Below are positions 1-8,086 of a DNA stretch of 64,000 nucleotides, piece after piece. The notes under the pieces are model-generated. The model had not been told where the DNA came from. It saw nothing but the letters and a program-made list of their open reading frames with translations, and did no database searches. The position numbers and the translations under genes were made by a program. The DNA is taken from positions 2,604,001 to 2,668,000 of the forward strand of contig NZ_AP024897.1 in NCBI RefSeq assembly GCF_024529975.1, in the 5' to 3' direction. Position 1 is the stretch's first letter, and every line of letters starts with the position of its first letter. The stretch comes from Vibrio quintilis (GTDB lineage Bacteria > Pseudomonadota > Gammaproteobacteria > Enterobacterales > Vibrionaceae).

Positions 1-438
1 CGCAGAATGCTGGAAACAGAGTTCAGTGACCTGCAGCGCCGGTTAAACGCATCAATTATTGCCGGGGAAAACCAGCATATCAGACAGGCAAAACAGGAGA
101 TCGCTGAATATTTTGCCGGTACCAGAACCCGGTTTGACGTGCAACTCCATACACCGGGCACCCCATTCCAGCAACAAGTCTGGCAGGCGCTGCAAAATAT
201 TGACTATGGGACGACTGCGTCTTACCAGCAGCAGGCTGAACGAATTGGTAACCCGAAAGCGGTTCGTGCCGTCGCTTCCGCTAACGGACATAATCGCATC
301 GCTATTATTATTCCCTGCCACCGGGTGATCGGTAAAAACGGTAAACTGGTTGGCTATGCAGGTGGATTAGAGAGAAAACGCTGGCTGCTGGAACATGAAC
401 AGACGCATCTGCCGGAGTCAGACAAAGAAACATTGTGA
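1..438 (+). CDS. ogt: methylated-DNA--protein-cysteine S-methyltransferase (partial, 5' end outside window)
   Basis: Suicide DNA repair protein that moves the alkyl group of O6-alkylguanine onto its own cysteine. The active-site motif PCHRV is present, followed by a typical GYAGGLERKRWLLEHE C-terminus, and the GTPFQQQVW helix lies upstream. The reading frame is open to the left edge of the window with no stop, so the gene probably starts upstream; the first ATG in view (base 7) has no visible ribosome site because the sequence ends. It could be a stand-alone Ogt or the C-terminal part of an Ada-type fusion; the GYAGG form favours Ogt. Family identity is firm, domain context is not. Confidence 0.88.
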   Translation, partial: RRMLETEFSDLQRRLNASIIAGENQHIRQAKQEIAEYFAGTRTRFDVQLHTPGTPFQQQVWQALQNIDYGTTASYQQQAERIGNPKAVRAVASANGHNRIAIIIPCHRVIGKNGKLVGYAGGLERKRWLLEHEQTHLPESDKETL

Positions 439-467
439 ACTTCATAGTCCGAACCTGAGCGCAGGAC

Positions 468-500
468 AAAAAAAAGCCAATTACAACGGTGTAATTGGCT
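468..500 (-). terminator. rho-independent terminator
   Basis: Perfect 11-bp stem AGCCAATTACA / TGTAATTGGCT (475-485 with 490-500) around a 4-nt loop. On the minus strand it is followed by eight T. It would end minus-strand transcription from the outer-membrane protein gene, about 230 bases upstream. Confidence 0.75.
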
Positions 501-512
501 AAACATGTGAAT

Positions 513-541
513 AAAAAAACTCCACTAACAACGTCAGTTGG
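513..541 (-). terminator. possible second minus-strand terminator
   Basis: Imperfect stem CCA-A-CT...AGTGG (522-541) with a bulged A, followed on the minus strand by seven T (513-519). It lies between the outer-membrane protein gene and the stronger terminator at 468-500. Pairing is weaker, so this is tentative. Confidence 0.35.
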
Positions 542-733
542 CTAGTTAACCCTCGGCTTAAAGGGTTATCTATATGTAATCAAGTCCCGTGCCAACTTTT
601 ACATAACAAAAAATCAACATGTTACAGAAAAAACCGATTTTACGGAGAGAATACTAATTGCATAATAAAAAGTATTCAGCACAACCATTGCAATATGCAA
701 AAGAACACAATCTACTTTTTGCAAAGCAAAGAT

Positions 734-1273
734 TCAGAAATTCACCCCGATTTTTACTGATACTTCCCCTGTCGTCTTCATATCAAAAGCTGAAGAACCA
801 AACTTAACCGACTTATCACCAGCAACAGGCACATGGATACCTGCCCAGGGGTTCACATAAATATGAGGAGCAAGATAATGGACATACCCACATCCCAGCG
901 TCGCCAGATAGGTCTGATAGCTTTTCCGGTCTGAAGACTGCTCTTCCGTGACATCGCCCCGCCACTGTTCAGCGCCGAAACCAATCCAAAAACCTTGCTG
1001 AGACGGGTCCGGATAATAATCAACGATCACTGCGCCAACATCGACCTGATGATCTTTAAATCCATTCTGAGTAAACATGTCCGGCGATTCAAACTTTGTC
1101 ACAACTCCCCGGAACTTCAAATGACCCCGACCAGCGGTCAGAGAAAAATAATGCCCATTCAACAGATAAGGCAACACATCGGCTTCAGCGCCAACATGCC
1201 AGTTATTATTTGCAGCACAGGCCGACGAAAAAAATAAAGCTGCCCATAACGCGATGTAATTTTGCTGTTTCAT
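734..1273 (-). CDS. small outer-membrane beta-barrel protein, family not recognised
   Basis: The product is about 179 residues. It begins with a signal peptide (MKQQNYIALWAALFFSSACA) and ends in a beta-strand with terminal Phe (VSVKIGVNF), as outer-membrane barrels do. Between these are alternating polar/aromatic stretches rich in Gly, Tyr and Trp. I chose the ATG at 1273 because the signal peptide starts there and GGTGG lies about 8 bases upstream; an upstream in-frame start would put charged residues before the signal and run through the palindrome. It is divergent from the PheC-like gene. The role is unknown: a small porin-like or lipid-modifying barrel are both possible. Confidence 0.6.
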   Translation of the reverse strand: MKQQNYIALWAALFFSSACAANNNWHVGAEADVLPYLLNGHYFSLTAGRGHLKFRGVVTKFESPDMFTQNGFKDHQVDVGAVIVDYYPDPSQQGFWIGFGAEQWRGDVTEEQSSDRKSYQTYLATLGCGYVHYLAPHIYVNPWAGIHVPVAGDKSVKFGSSAFDMKTTGEVSVKIGVNF

Positions 1274-1284
1274 ACATACCACCA

Positions 1285-1308
1285 TAATGTCACTAGTTGG
1301 TGACATTA
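1285..1308. promoter_or_regulatory. perfect 9-6-9 inverted repeat, likely operator
   Basis: TAATGTCAC-N6-GTGACATTA, both arms perfect, 12 bases upstream of the start codon of the minus-strand outer-membrane gene and in the only spacer to the divergent PheC-like gene. Length and symmetry fit a dimeric repressor site. The regulator is not identifiable from sequence and no repressor gene is adjacent. Confidence 0.55.
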
Positions 1309-1325
1309 TTTCCGTAATACGGAAA
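1309..1325. promoter_or_regulatory. perfect 8-1-8 palindrome, likely operator
   Basis: TTTCCGTA-A-TACGGAAA directly abuts the 1285-1308 palindrome. The two sites have unrelated half-sites, suggesting two different regulators (or one regulator and a structural element) acting on the divergent promoter pair. Confidence 0.5.
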
Positions 1326-1440
1326 AATGTAAATACCTGCCGGATAAAAAACAGACAATACGTGCTTAACAGGAATGATTGTGCTTTTAAAAGAATGGCT
1401 TATTATTGGGATTCACATCAATAACAGAGAAGTAACAATC

Positions 1441-2262
1441 ATGACCCCAAAAACGATGATGAAAAAAACCATGATAAAAAACAGATCAATGTTGACCGGA
1501 AAACCAATCGTCGCCCTTCTGGCACTGACCTTACTTGGACTTCATTGCCCGGCCCAGGCTGATCTCCTGAAAAATATTCTGTCCGACGGGGTACTGAAAG
1601 TCGGTACAACGGGTGACTACAAACCATTTACCTACCTCAATCAAGATCATTACACTGGTTATGACATCGACGTTGCAAATCATATTGCCAGGCAGATGGG
1701 CGTTAAAGTTGAGTTTGTCAAAACAACCTGGAAACATCTGACAACGGGCTTACAGGCTGGGGAATATGATATTGCGATGGGCGGAATCACCAAGAGAATG
1801 AATCGTCAGCTGGTCGCTGAGATATCTCACGGCTATATGACTTTCGGCAAATGCTTTCTGGTCGCAACAGGCCTTGAAAATAAGTTTGATACGCTGGAAA
1901 AAGTGAACAAACCAGATGTCAGGGTTGGCGTGAACATCGGCGGAACGAATGAGAAGTTTGCCCGACAATATCTGCCCAATGCGCAAATCATCAGATTCGA
2001 TAATAACCTCGATGTCCCGGTCGCCGTTGCAGAAGGCAAAATCGACGTGATGATTACAGAAACACCGGAAGCACTCTATTATCAGCATAAAGATAAACGC
2101 CTGGACGCGGTCAGGGAGCATGACCCTTTCACAAAAAGCCAGTTCGGTTATTTAATTCCTGCGGGTGAACAAAGACTATTGAATGCCATCAATTACGCGA
2201 TGGAAGATATGCAGCTGAAAGGTACTGATATTCAGTTGATGAAAAAGAATGGCCTGATGTAA
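1441..2262 (+). CDS. periplasmic solute-binding-fold protein, cyclohexadienyl dehydratase (PheC)-like
   Basis: The product is about 273 residues with a signal peptide ending near PAQA (residue 40). The mature protein has the type-2 periplasmic binding fold of amino-acid ABC receptors. Several stretches look like PheC, the periplasmic prephenate/arogenate dehydratase derived from such receptors: KVGTTGDYKPFTY (53-65), GYDIDVA (73-79), TTWKHL (95-100), DIAMGGIT (110-117) and VNIGGTNEKFAR (164-175), the last holding the Glu (E171) expected to be catalytic in PheC. No ABC permease or ATPase gene is adjacent, which also suits an enzyme or orphan receptor. I chose the ATG at 1441 with AGAGAAG upstream; an ATG at 1375 would give a 22-residue extension before the signal. 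Dehydratase activity is inference. Confidence 0.68.
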   Translation: MTPKTMMKKTMIKNRSMLTGKPIVALLALTLLGLHCPAQADLLKNILSDGVLKVGTTGDYKPFTYLNQDHYTGYDIDVANHIARQMGVKVEFVKTTWKHLTTGLQAGEYDIAMGGITKRMNRQLVAEISHGYMTFGKCFLVATGLENKFDTLEKVNKPDVRVGVNIGGTNEKFARQYLPNAQIIRFDNNLDVPVAVAEGKIDVMITETPEALYYQHKDKRLDAVREHDPFTKSQFGYLIPAGEQRLLNAINYAMEDMQLKGTDIQLMKKNGLM

Positions 2263-2304
2263 TCTACCCGGAGCATATTCATATCAGCCGGAGATGCAAC
2301 ATCA

Positions 2305-3411
2305 TCAGCAAACCTTTGATGTAGTACTTAATGCGCCCGCATATTCAGTATCCATCACACGGTTCCGGCCGGTATTTTTTGCCGCATAGAGATTTCTGTC
2401 AGCGACATCGAAAATGTCCCGGCTGTTTTCTGCTTCTCCGGAGTTACCAATGCCGATACTGACTGACAACATTTCTCCCTCAGCCACCTGAATGCGTTCG
2501 CAAATAGCCATTCTTATCCGCTCCGCATAAGCAAAAGTATCCTCGCGGGACACGTGGTGTTTTAAGACGACAAACTCTTCTCCGCCCCATCTGCCAAGTT
2601 TATCGTCCGACCCGGTCACCTTGTTCAGTACCGAAATAAATTCCGTCAGCACCCAATCACCAATGAGGTGTCCGTGCCGATCGTTAATCCGCTTAAAATG
2701 ATCAATATCGATCAGTAAAATCGCATAAGGTCGATTCTGTAACTGACAGTCTTGCTCGGCCTGAAGCAACTCATCTTCCAGGCCCCGGCGGTTAAAAACC
2801 TGCGTCAGAGGGTCTAACAAGGCATAGTGCTCCAACATCTCCAGACGTTCCTGCACTTTGGCAGACTGAATCCTCATTCTGAGTACAGTCCAGAGCAGTA
2901 CTATATAAACCATGTGAGACATACCAATATTAAATAATACGCCCAACGCATCACTGACTGAAAACTGGGCCATCAAAACGATATAATGGCCAACCAGTGT
3001 AATTATAAAAACGACAATACTTGTGAATGCAGCCTTTCTCACATCAAGAAACAGGTAAGCCATAACATAATTCAGCCCCAGCCACTGAGAGGCATTCGAA
3101 AATGCGCCATGTAAGGCAATATGATGGTAAATACTGGATGAAGTCAGATATCCTGCAACAACAAAATAGGTGAAAAGATAAAGATGCTCTCTGTTGACCT
3201 CCCGGATGAGAGTAACAATATAGGTCAGTGTGAAAAAACAAATACAAACCGGGTAGGAAATCTCATCAAATGGGGAAATCAGACCGCTAATTTCATCAAT
3301 GCTCCAGACTGAAGCAAAACAAACAATTGCAAATCCCAACAACCACCGAAAAGTGTGCAGTTTCATTGAAGGGGTGTAACGGGTCTTTGGCAATATCTGC
3401 TTTATATTCAT
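2305..3411 (-). CDS. membrane-bound diguanylate cyclase (GGDEF)
   Basis: Makes c-di-GMP from two GTP at the inner membrane. About 368 residues: roughly six hydrophobic segments in residues 20-180, a short linker (QSAKVQERLEMLEHY), then a GGDEF domain with LLIDIDHFKRINDRHGH and the catalytic GGEEF near 276-280. The position of the inhibitory RxxD site, five residues before GGEEF, reads GSDD, so product inhibition at a canonical I-site is unlikely. I prefer the ATG at 3411 over the TTG at 3423. It is monocistronic and convergent with the PheC-like gene. What the membrane part senses cannot be read from the sequence. Confidence 0.88.
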   Translation of the reverse strand: MNIKQILPKTRYTPSMKLHTFRWLLGFAIVCFASVWSIDEISGLISPFDEISYPVCICFFTLTYIVTLIREVNREHLYLFTYFVVAGYLTSSSIYHHIALHGAFSNASQWLGLNYVMAYLFLDVRKAAFTSIVVFIITLVGHYIVLMAQFSVSDALGVLFNIGMSHMVYIVLLWTVLRMRIQSAKVQERLEMLEHYALLDPLTQVFNRRGLEDELLQAEQDCQLQNRPYAILLIDIDHFKRINDRHGHLIGDWVLTEFISVLNKVTGSDDKLGRWGGEEFVVLKHHVSREDTFAYAERIRMAICERIQVAEGEMLSVSIGIGNSGEAENSRDIFDVADRNLYAAKNTGRNRVMDTEYAGALSTTSKVC

Positions 3412-3603
3412 CACTATGAACAACTTCTGACAAGCAAAAAGTACACATATAAACCAGTTTAACCTGCTTTATGTACACAAATGTCAATTATGCCATAAAA
3501 AAACATCCCTGTGGCAAGATTAAAAAATCGTTACCTCCCTGCCAAAAGGCTGCAACCAACAACATTCCTTCTGTTTTCACCTGGCTGCCTTATACAAACC
3601 GAA

Positions 3604-4020
3604 CTAAGAGATTAAAGCATCCAGTGCATATATAGCGGAAGAGATCTCGTCCATTCCCCGGTCGACAACAACCTGTTCCAGCTCAGGCATGGCGGAATAG
3701 AAATCTTTCAGCACCCGGGTATCGAGCACATCTTTATGCAGCAGTAACTCTTTATACTCAAGCAACCGCTGTAATGTATTTCTTACTTCTGCACATAACA
3801 TTTCAGGATGGTTATCGCATGTTGCGGCTAAAGAGGCTTTCAAAGCTTCATATGGGTGTTCACTCAAAATAACAACATTATCTTTTTGATTAGCCTGATG
3901 CGCAGTAACACCCGAATTATTTTCTGGTTTCATTTCTGTTTGACTTGTACTTGTATATACAGATTTACCGGCATGATTCAGATCAAAAGCCGCACTGTTA
4001 CAAACAGTTTTATGATTCAT
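3604..4020 (-). CDS. hypothetical protein
   Basis: The product is 138 residues and I do not recognise it. There is no signal peptide or membrane segment. The first 50 residues are polar and probably disordered (Ser, Thr, Asn, Gln). Residues 55-138 look alpha-helical and acidic (YEALKASLAATC, NTLQRLLEYKELL, MDEISSAIYALDALI). It starts with ATG at 4020 and stands alone between the diguanylate cyclase gene and the divergent LytTR unit, sharing a 385-base spacer with the latter. Codon use looks coding. It could be a target of the neighbouring regulator, which is only inference from position. Confidence 0.5.
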   Translation of the reverse strand: MNHKTVCNSAAFDLNHAGKSVYTSTSQTEMKPENNSGVTAHQANQKDNVVILSEHPYEALKASLAATCDNHPEMLCAEVRNTLQRLLEYKELLLHKDVLDTRVLKDFYSAMPELEQVVVDRGMDEISSAIYALDALIS

Positions 4021-4405
4021 TTTTATATCTCACTTTGCATTCACCCTTTCAAAAACGACTAGTTTGCTGATGCACTCGTACCAAAAAATTCATATCAAAA
4101 AATGGTTCAGTTCAAAAAGTCAGCAGACAGAAAGATGAAACGACATGAATATTCTATATAATATCGTTTTTAGAAATAGTTCCTGAAGGGTATTCACCAA
4201 CGTTAATGTTTGAGGGTCTCTTATCATTTTTTCAGCCCTCTTTAAGTGCAACTGTATCCATAAAAATGCAGACATCAACATAAAATTAAAATACAGTTAA
4301 GGAATTCTCTTTTTGATAATCCAGTCTCAATGAATTATATTTCTGTTCAATTAGTTAAATACACTTGAGACATCTTTTTATATGAACGGTCTGGCTGAGG
4401 CAGTA
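4021..4405. other. AT-rich divergent intergenic region
   Basis: This 385-base spacer lies between divergent genes and so holds both promoters. AACGTTAAT (4199-4207) and ACAGTTAAG (4293-4301) each fit the loose 9-base LytTR half-site pattern [TA][AC][CA]GTTN[AG][TG]. They are 94 bases apart, whereas known LytTR repeats are usually 10-13 bases apart, so this is weak. No RNA gene or open frame of note. Confidence 0.3.
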
Positions 4406-5578
4406 ATGAAATTCGTTAACAGGGATACAATCATAAAAAAAAATAAAAATCTTTATTTTTCAATTGGTTTAATACTTATTTCATTCTCAGTGTGCTTTTT
4501 TCATACCTCACCAGCACAAGCTTATACTATCGGGATCATTGTCGGTAAAAATAAAACCCGCACCAGCACCTCCAATCACGAAAAAATGTGTATATTGCGT
4601 CATGTTGCCAACCACGTTTCCAAGCAAAAACCAGAAATAAAATTTATCTTTGCCGAAAACGATCGCTCCGCAGTGGGCAGCATGAATGCCGCTCTGACAT
4701 TGGTAAAACAGCATGTTGATTTAGTATTACTGCCATTAATCTCTCACGAAGCCGGACCGGCAGCGCAAATATTATCAGATGCCCACATTCCGTTTATCAC
4801 AACGGCAACATCACTGTCTGTTCTGAAACCAGCATTCAAAGGATTATCGACCATGCCTTCAAGCCGGGAGCAGGCGCGTGCACTGGCAATCTACTATCTG
4901 GATAAATTCAGGGAAAAAAATATTCATGTTGTGATTAATCCGTCGAAAGAGTACTCAGTTTCTGTTGCCCGGTTATTCTCCCGGGAAGTACTCAGAAGAA
5001 GCCCCGGAACAAAAATCATTGAACAGGAATTTTCTCCGCAACAGGCAGAAGAGATCGCTCAGTCTGTCACAAACCATGATATCGTTTTTGCAGCGCTTTA
5101 TAACCCGGATATTGCCATTCTGTACAGCGCACTGACACTCAATAAAAAACGAAAAACAACCATTATCGGGCCGGATTCCATCGGTGCCCGTAAAGAATTT
5201 TTTGCCATCATCGGCCAGGCACAGCCACAGGTGAAAATGCAGTTTCTGAGTAACTGGGATCATCAGTTGAGAGGACCGCATGTTGATGACTTTATGTCCT
5301 ATCAGAAAACATATTGCAGTGACAAAAAAGCAACATTTCTCACCGTGTATTCGTACGATCTCATTCATTTGATCCTGGCTCAGCTTCCGCAGTTAATTCA
5401 GGCAGATTCCCCTGAAGAAACCATTCATATTCTGCGGGAAAGCGCTTACGTCACCGTGATGGATGGCAGAAAAATGATGTTCACTGCTCCGGGTTATAAC
5501 CAAAAGAACCTTTATCTATACGCGATACAGGGCAGCAACACCAAACGATTACAGGTTTTAAACTATGCCGGTTTATAA
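4406..5578 (+). CDS. periplasmic type-1 (Leu/Ile/Val-like) binding protein
   Basis: The product is about 390 residues with an N-terminal hydrophobic signal ending TSPAQA before YTIGIIVG. The mature part has the two-lobe fold of branched-chain amino-acid receptors: AAQILSDAHIPFITTATS, the central IGPDSIG strand, and a terminal YSYDLIHLILAQL helix. ATG 4406 is preferred because TGAGG sits five bases upstream; an ATG at 4382 has no such site. The stop overlaps the start of the membrane LytTR gene by 14 bases, and no ABC permease is present. It probably acts as the sensing partner of the LytTR protein and not as a transporter subunit. Ligand unknown. Confidence 0.75.
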   Translation: MKFVNRDTIIKKNKNLYFSIGLILISFSVCFFHTSPAQAYTIGIIVGKNKTRTSTSNHEKMCILRHVANHVSKQKPEIKFIFAENDRSAVGSMNAALTLVKQHVDLVLLPLISHEAGPAAQILSDAHIPFITTATSLSVLKPAFKGLSTMPSSREQARALAIYYLDKFREKNIHVVINPSKEYSVSVARLFSREVLRRSPGTKIIEQEFSPQQAEEIAQSVTNHDIVFAALYNPDIAILYSALTLNKKRKTTIIGPDSIGARKEFFAIIGQAQPQVKMQFLSNWDHQLRGPHVDDFMSYQKTYCSDKKATFLTVYSYDLIHLILAQLPQLIQADSPEETIHILRESAYVTVMDGRKMMFTAPGYNQKNLYLYAIQGSNTKRLQVLNYAGL

Positions 5579-6596
5579 AAACCATCTCTGGGTTTCGGTC
5601 TGCGTTGCAGTCTTCGTCGCAATCATCAATATTGTCATTTATAGTGTGAGTGCAACGCATAATGAGATCACGGTCTCTAAAGGTATATTCTCCGGCATCA
5701 TGCGCTCAATGGCGACATCCAGTACGTTTATGGATGATGTTTATACTTTCAGGGTTGAGCACATCGGAAGAAATATTCAGGACCTCATTACAATGTTTGA
5801 GAAAAATAATTCTTCTCTTGGCATTTGTGTCACCGCCGAAATCCGAAGCTTTAACTCAGACGAAAAAGTCTCAAATACCTATTGTTCTCACAATGAATCC
5901 ATGATTGCTCTGATGTCAGAAAACCGCAGAAACGATGTCGTCTCAGGTGAAGAAAGAATCAGAATCGGTAAGAAAGAACTCGGCCATGTTTCCTGGTTTC
6001 TGGCCCCGTCGAAAATACGTCCGCTCTTTCGCAAAATGAATGGTGGCTATTCCGTACCGTTGATATACGCCTGTATCGAAATTTTATTTTTCCTGCTTCT
6101 CAGTAAAATCATCCGCTCCTATATCGCCCAAAAAACCCCGGGGGATAAAGCTCTGAGCTATCAGGAAACCATGACACAACTTCATCAGGAAAAAGAAGAC
6201 GTCATCAGTGAAAACGACCTGCTGGCAGAAAATATTGCCCGATTACAGTTACAACTTTCAAACATCACCAAAATTACTGAACACAACAAGCGACATTTCG
6301 CAATCAATGGGGATTTACTGTATGCACAATACAGTCATCCTTATACAAACCTTTATTATGCTTCCGGTAAGTGTCTGAAAATCAGATGTTCTCTGGCTAT
6401 TCTGGAAAACTCCTTCCCAATTCACTGGATTCGCATCAACCGCTCCTGCGTGGTGAACAGCCAGGCAATCAGAGAACGGGGAATCGAGTATAAGTCTGAT
6501 AAAAAAAGCACATTGATTATTCAAATCAAAAACAAACCCATCGAACTGGAAGTGGGCAAAAACTACGAAGAACAATTAGTTCAGGTCTTCTCATGA
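5565..6596 (+). CDS. membrane-anchored LytTR DNA-binding regulator
   Basis: The product is 343 residues: a membrane segment (8-29), a periplasmic domain of about 130 residues containing Cys88 and Cys107 that could form a disulfide, a second membrane segment (163-184), a heptad-like coiled coil (198-240), and a LytTR DNA-binding domain (245-340) with typical features (the YAQYSHPYTNLYY strand, WIRINRSCVVN). There is no receiver or kinase domain, so it resembles a one-component ToxR/CadC-type transmembrane regulator using a LytTR head. It overlaps the binding-protein gene by 14 bases and is followed nine bases later by the SDR gene. Signal reception through the periplasmic binding protein is inference. 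Confidence 0.82.
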   Translation: MPVYKNHLWVSVCVAVFVAIINIVIYSVSATHNEITVSKGIFSGIMRSMATSSTFMDDVYTFRVEHIGRNIQDLITMFEKNNSSLGICVTAEIRSFNSDEKVSNTYCSHNESMIALMSENRRNDVVSGEERIRIGKKELGHVSWFLAPSKIRPLFRKMNGGYSVPLIYACIEILFFLLLSKIIRSYIAQKTPGDKALSYQETMTQLHQEKEDVISENDLLAENIARLQLQLSNITKITEHNKRHFAINGDLLYAQYSHPYTNLYYASGKCLKIRCSLAILENSFPIHWIRINRSCVVNSQAIRERGIEYKSDKKSTLIIQIKNKPIELEVGKNYEEQLVQVFS

Positions 6597-6605
6597 GGTA
6601 TTACT

Positions 6606-7397
6606 TTGAATAAGACAGCTTTGGAAGAAACAACTTTGAAACGAATACTTATCACATGCGCAACGAGTCATATTGGTTCTGCTGTCGCGGCGCAACTTTC
6701 GGCAACTCACGAACTGATTCTGACCGGAAGGGACACGGAGAAACTGTCGAAAATTAAGTGCGAAACAGAACGTGAGCATCCTGTCGTCACTCAGGCACTT
6801 GATTTTTTTGATCCGAATTCTGTTGATCTTTGTTGCGAAACAATGCAAAAACAGGATAAACAACTGGATGGCATCGTCTTTATTCTGCCCAGAATCCCAC
6901 CTTCAGGGAATGTTTTCCCGGATGATGAGGACTGGAGCGAACTTTACCGGAAATATTTCATTACACCATTAAGATTACTCAGACAGTTGACCGAAAACAA
7001 CATGCTCCGCCAGGGGTGCAAAATCGTGATGATTTCTGGTTTGAGTTCTAAATCCGCCCTGACCAGCTATGCAACAAATAACTGTATCCGTCATGCCTGG
7101 CTCGGACAGGCAAAAACAATGGCCTTGTCTTTAGCAAGCCAGAAAATATCGGTGAACACATTATCTTTAGGTGGCGTGATGACCGGTGCTTACATACAGA
7201 AAATGCAGTTAAAAGCCGCAGATCAGGGCATCAGTTATGATGAATTAATGCAAAATGAAGTCTCAAATATCCCGCTGCAAAAATATGCTGCCGTTGAAGA
7301 TGTAGCAGAGGCAATCATCGCATTACTGGGACCACTGGCAAATCATATGACAGGCCAGAATATGCTGCTTGATGGTGGTTTCTTTAAGGGCTATTAA
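6606..7397 (+). CDS. SDR-fold protein lacking the catalytic lysine
   Basis: The product is 263 residues with a short-chain dehydrogenase Rossmann architecture: an N-terminal ILITCATSHIG (14-24), VMISGLSS (141-148), a C-terminal DVAEAIIAL and HMTGQNMLLDGGFF. Key residues are altered. The TGxxxGIG dinucleotide loop is T-C-A-T-S-H-I-G, and the active-site YxxxK is Tyr155-A-T-N-Asn159, so the lysine is missing. It may be inactive, use another chemistry, or bind nucleotide as a sensor. The TTG start at 6606 is supported by TGAGGT at 6594-6599. It is the third gene of the receptor/LytTR unit, so it may be the output or a ligand-processing partner. Confidence 0.8.
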   Translation: MNKTALEETTLKRILITCATSHIGSAVAAQLSATHELILTGRDTEKLSKIKCETEREHPVVTQALDFFDPNSVDLCCETMQKQDKQLDGIVFILPRIPPSGNVFPDDEDWSELYRKYFITPLRLLRQLTENNMLRQGCKIVMISGLSSKSALTSYATNNCIRHAWLGQAKTMALSLASQKISVNTLSLGGVMTGAYIQKMQLKAADQGISYDELMQNEVSNIPLQKYAAVEDVAEAIIALLGPLANHMTGQNMLLDGGFFKGY

Positions 7398-7410
7398 GCC
7401 CGGTCGCATG

Positions 7411-7476
7411 GATGGTTTTTGTGTTCGCGAAAAACGCCAGCCGCTGTATGACCGGCGCTTCCGCAAAACAAAAATC
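7411..7476. other. imperfect long stem-loop between convergent genes
   Basis: GATGG-TTTTTGTGTTCGCG pairs imperfectly with CCGCAAAACAAAAATC (7461-7476), with an inner CGCC/GGCG. No clear T-run follows on either strand. It could be a weak bidirectional end signal for the SDR gene and the thioesterase gene. Confidence 0.3.
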
Positions 7477-7500
7477 ATTCTTGATTAACCACTCAGCAAC

Positions 7501-7926
7501 TCAAACCACGCCGCCTTTCGGCGCAATAAATTTAGCATCAGCTCTGGCAATGATTTGATCCTGATAGCAAATCGTTCCTTCCAGCCAGTATACACCTCTT
7601 CTTTGTTTCATCAGACAGGCAGATACTTTCACCTTCGACCCGATACAGGCCGGCGCGACAAAACGAACAACCAGCTCCGCCGTTAAAGCCTCTACATCAC
7701 GCAAAAACAGGCAATGAGTCATTGCTGCGTCAAGTAGCGTACTAATCATGCCGCCATGCAACAATCCGTCGTACCCCTGATGGCGTGCAGTCACATCAAA
7801 CCAGGAAAAAACATGTCCCCCGGCATCTTCCTCAAATTTCAGTCTCAGGCTATCCGGATTATTTTCAATATCACCGCAAACCATACAATGCGTATGCCTC
7901 TGCCTGACGACCTGTTGATTCTCCAA
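7501..7926 (-). CDS. PaaI-type hotdog-fold thioesterase
   Basis: The product is about 141 residues and predicted to hydrolyse acyl-CoA thioesters. The hotdog core carries HGGMISTLLDAAM, the helix with the conserved HGG seen in PaaI-like enzymes, plus strand residues ELVVRFVAPACIGSKVKV. An N-terminal CMVCGDIENNPDSLRL segment is common in this subgroup. I chose a TTG start at 7926 because AGAGGAG (7933-7939) lies six bases upstream; a longer frame starting at 8013 lacks a good site and has an unlikely leader. Substrate not deducible. It runs convergent to the SDR gene. Confidence 0.8.
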   Translation of the reverse strand: MENQQVVRQRHTHCMVCGDIENNPDSLRLKFEEDAGGHVFSWFDVTARHQGYDGLLHGGMISTLLDAAMTHCLFLRDVEALTAELVVRFVAPACIGSKVKVSACLMKQRRGVYWLEGTICYQDQIIARADAKFIAPKGGVV

Positions 7927-8086
7927 TCTACACTCCTCTGCTATTCCCCTGTCCGGCAAATGACTGTTCGGTTTGGCCTGTTCATTTGTCCTGTAAAACA
8001 GAATCCTTTTCAAACAACTGGCTCACAGAGGCAGAGTAATCACCCGGCCTCTGTGTTGAGATCAACCAGTCAAAGAGCTGTTCCCC

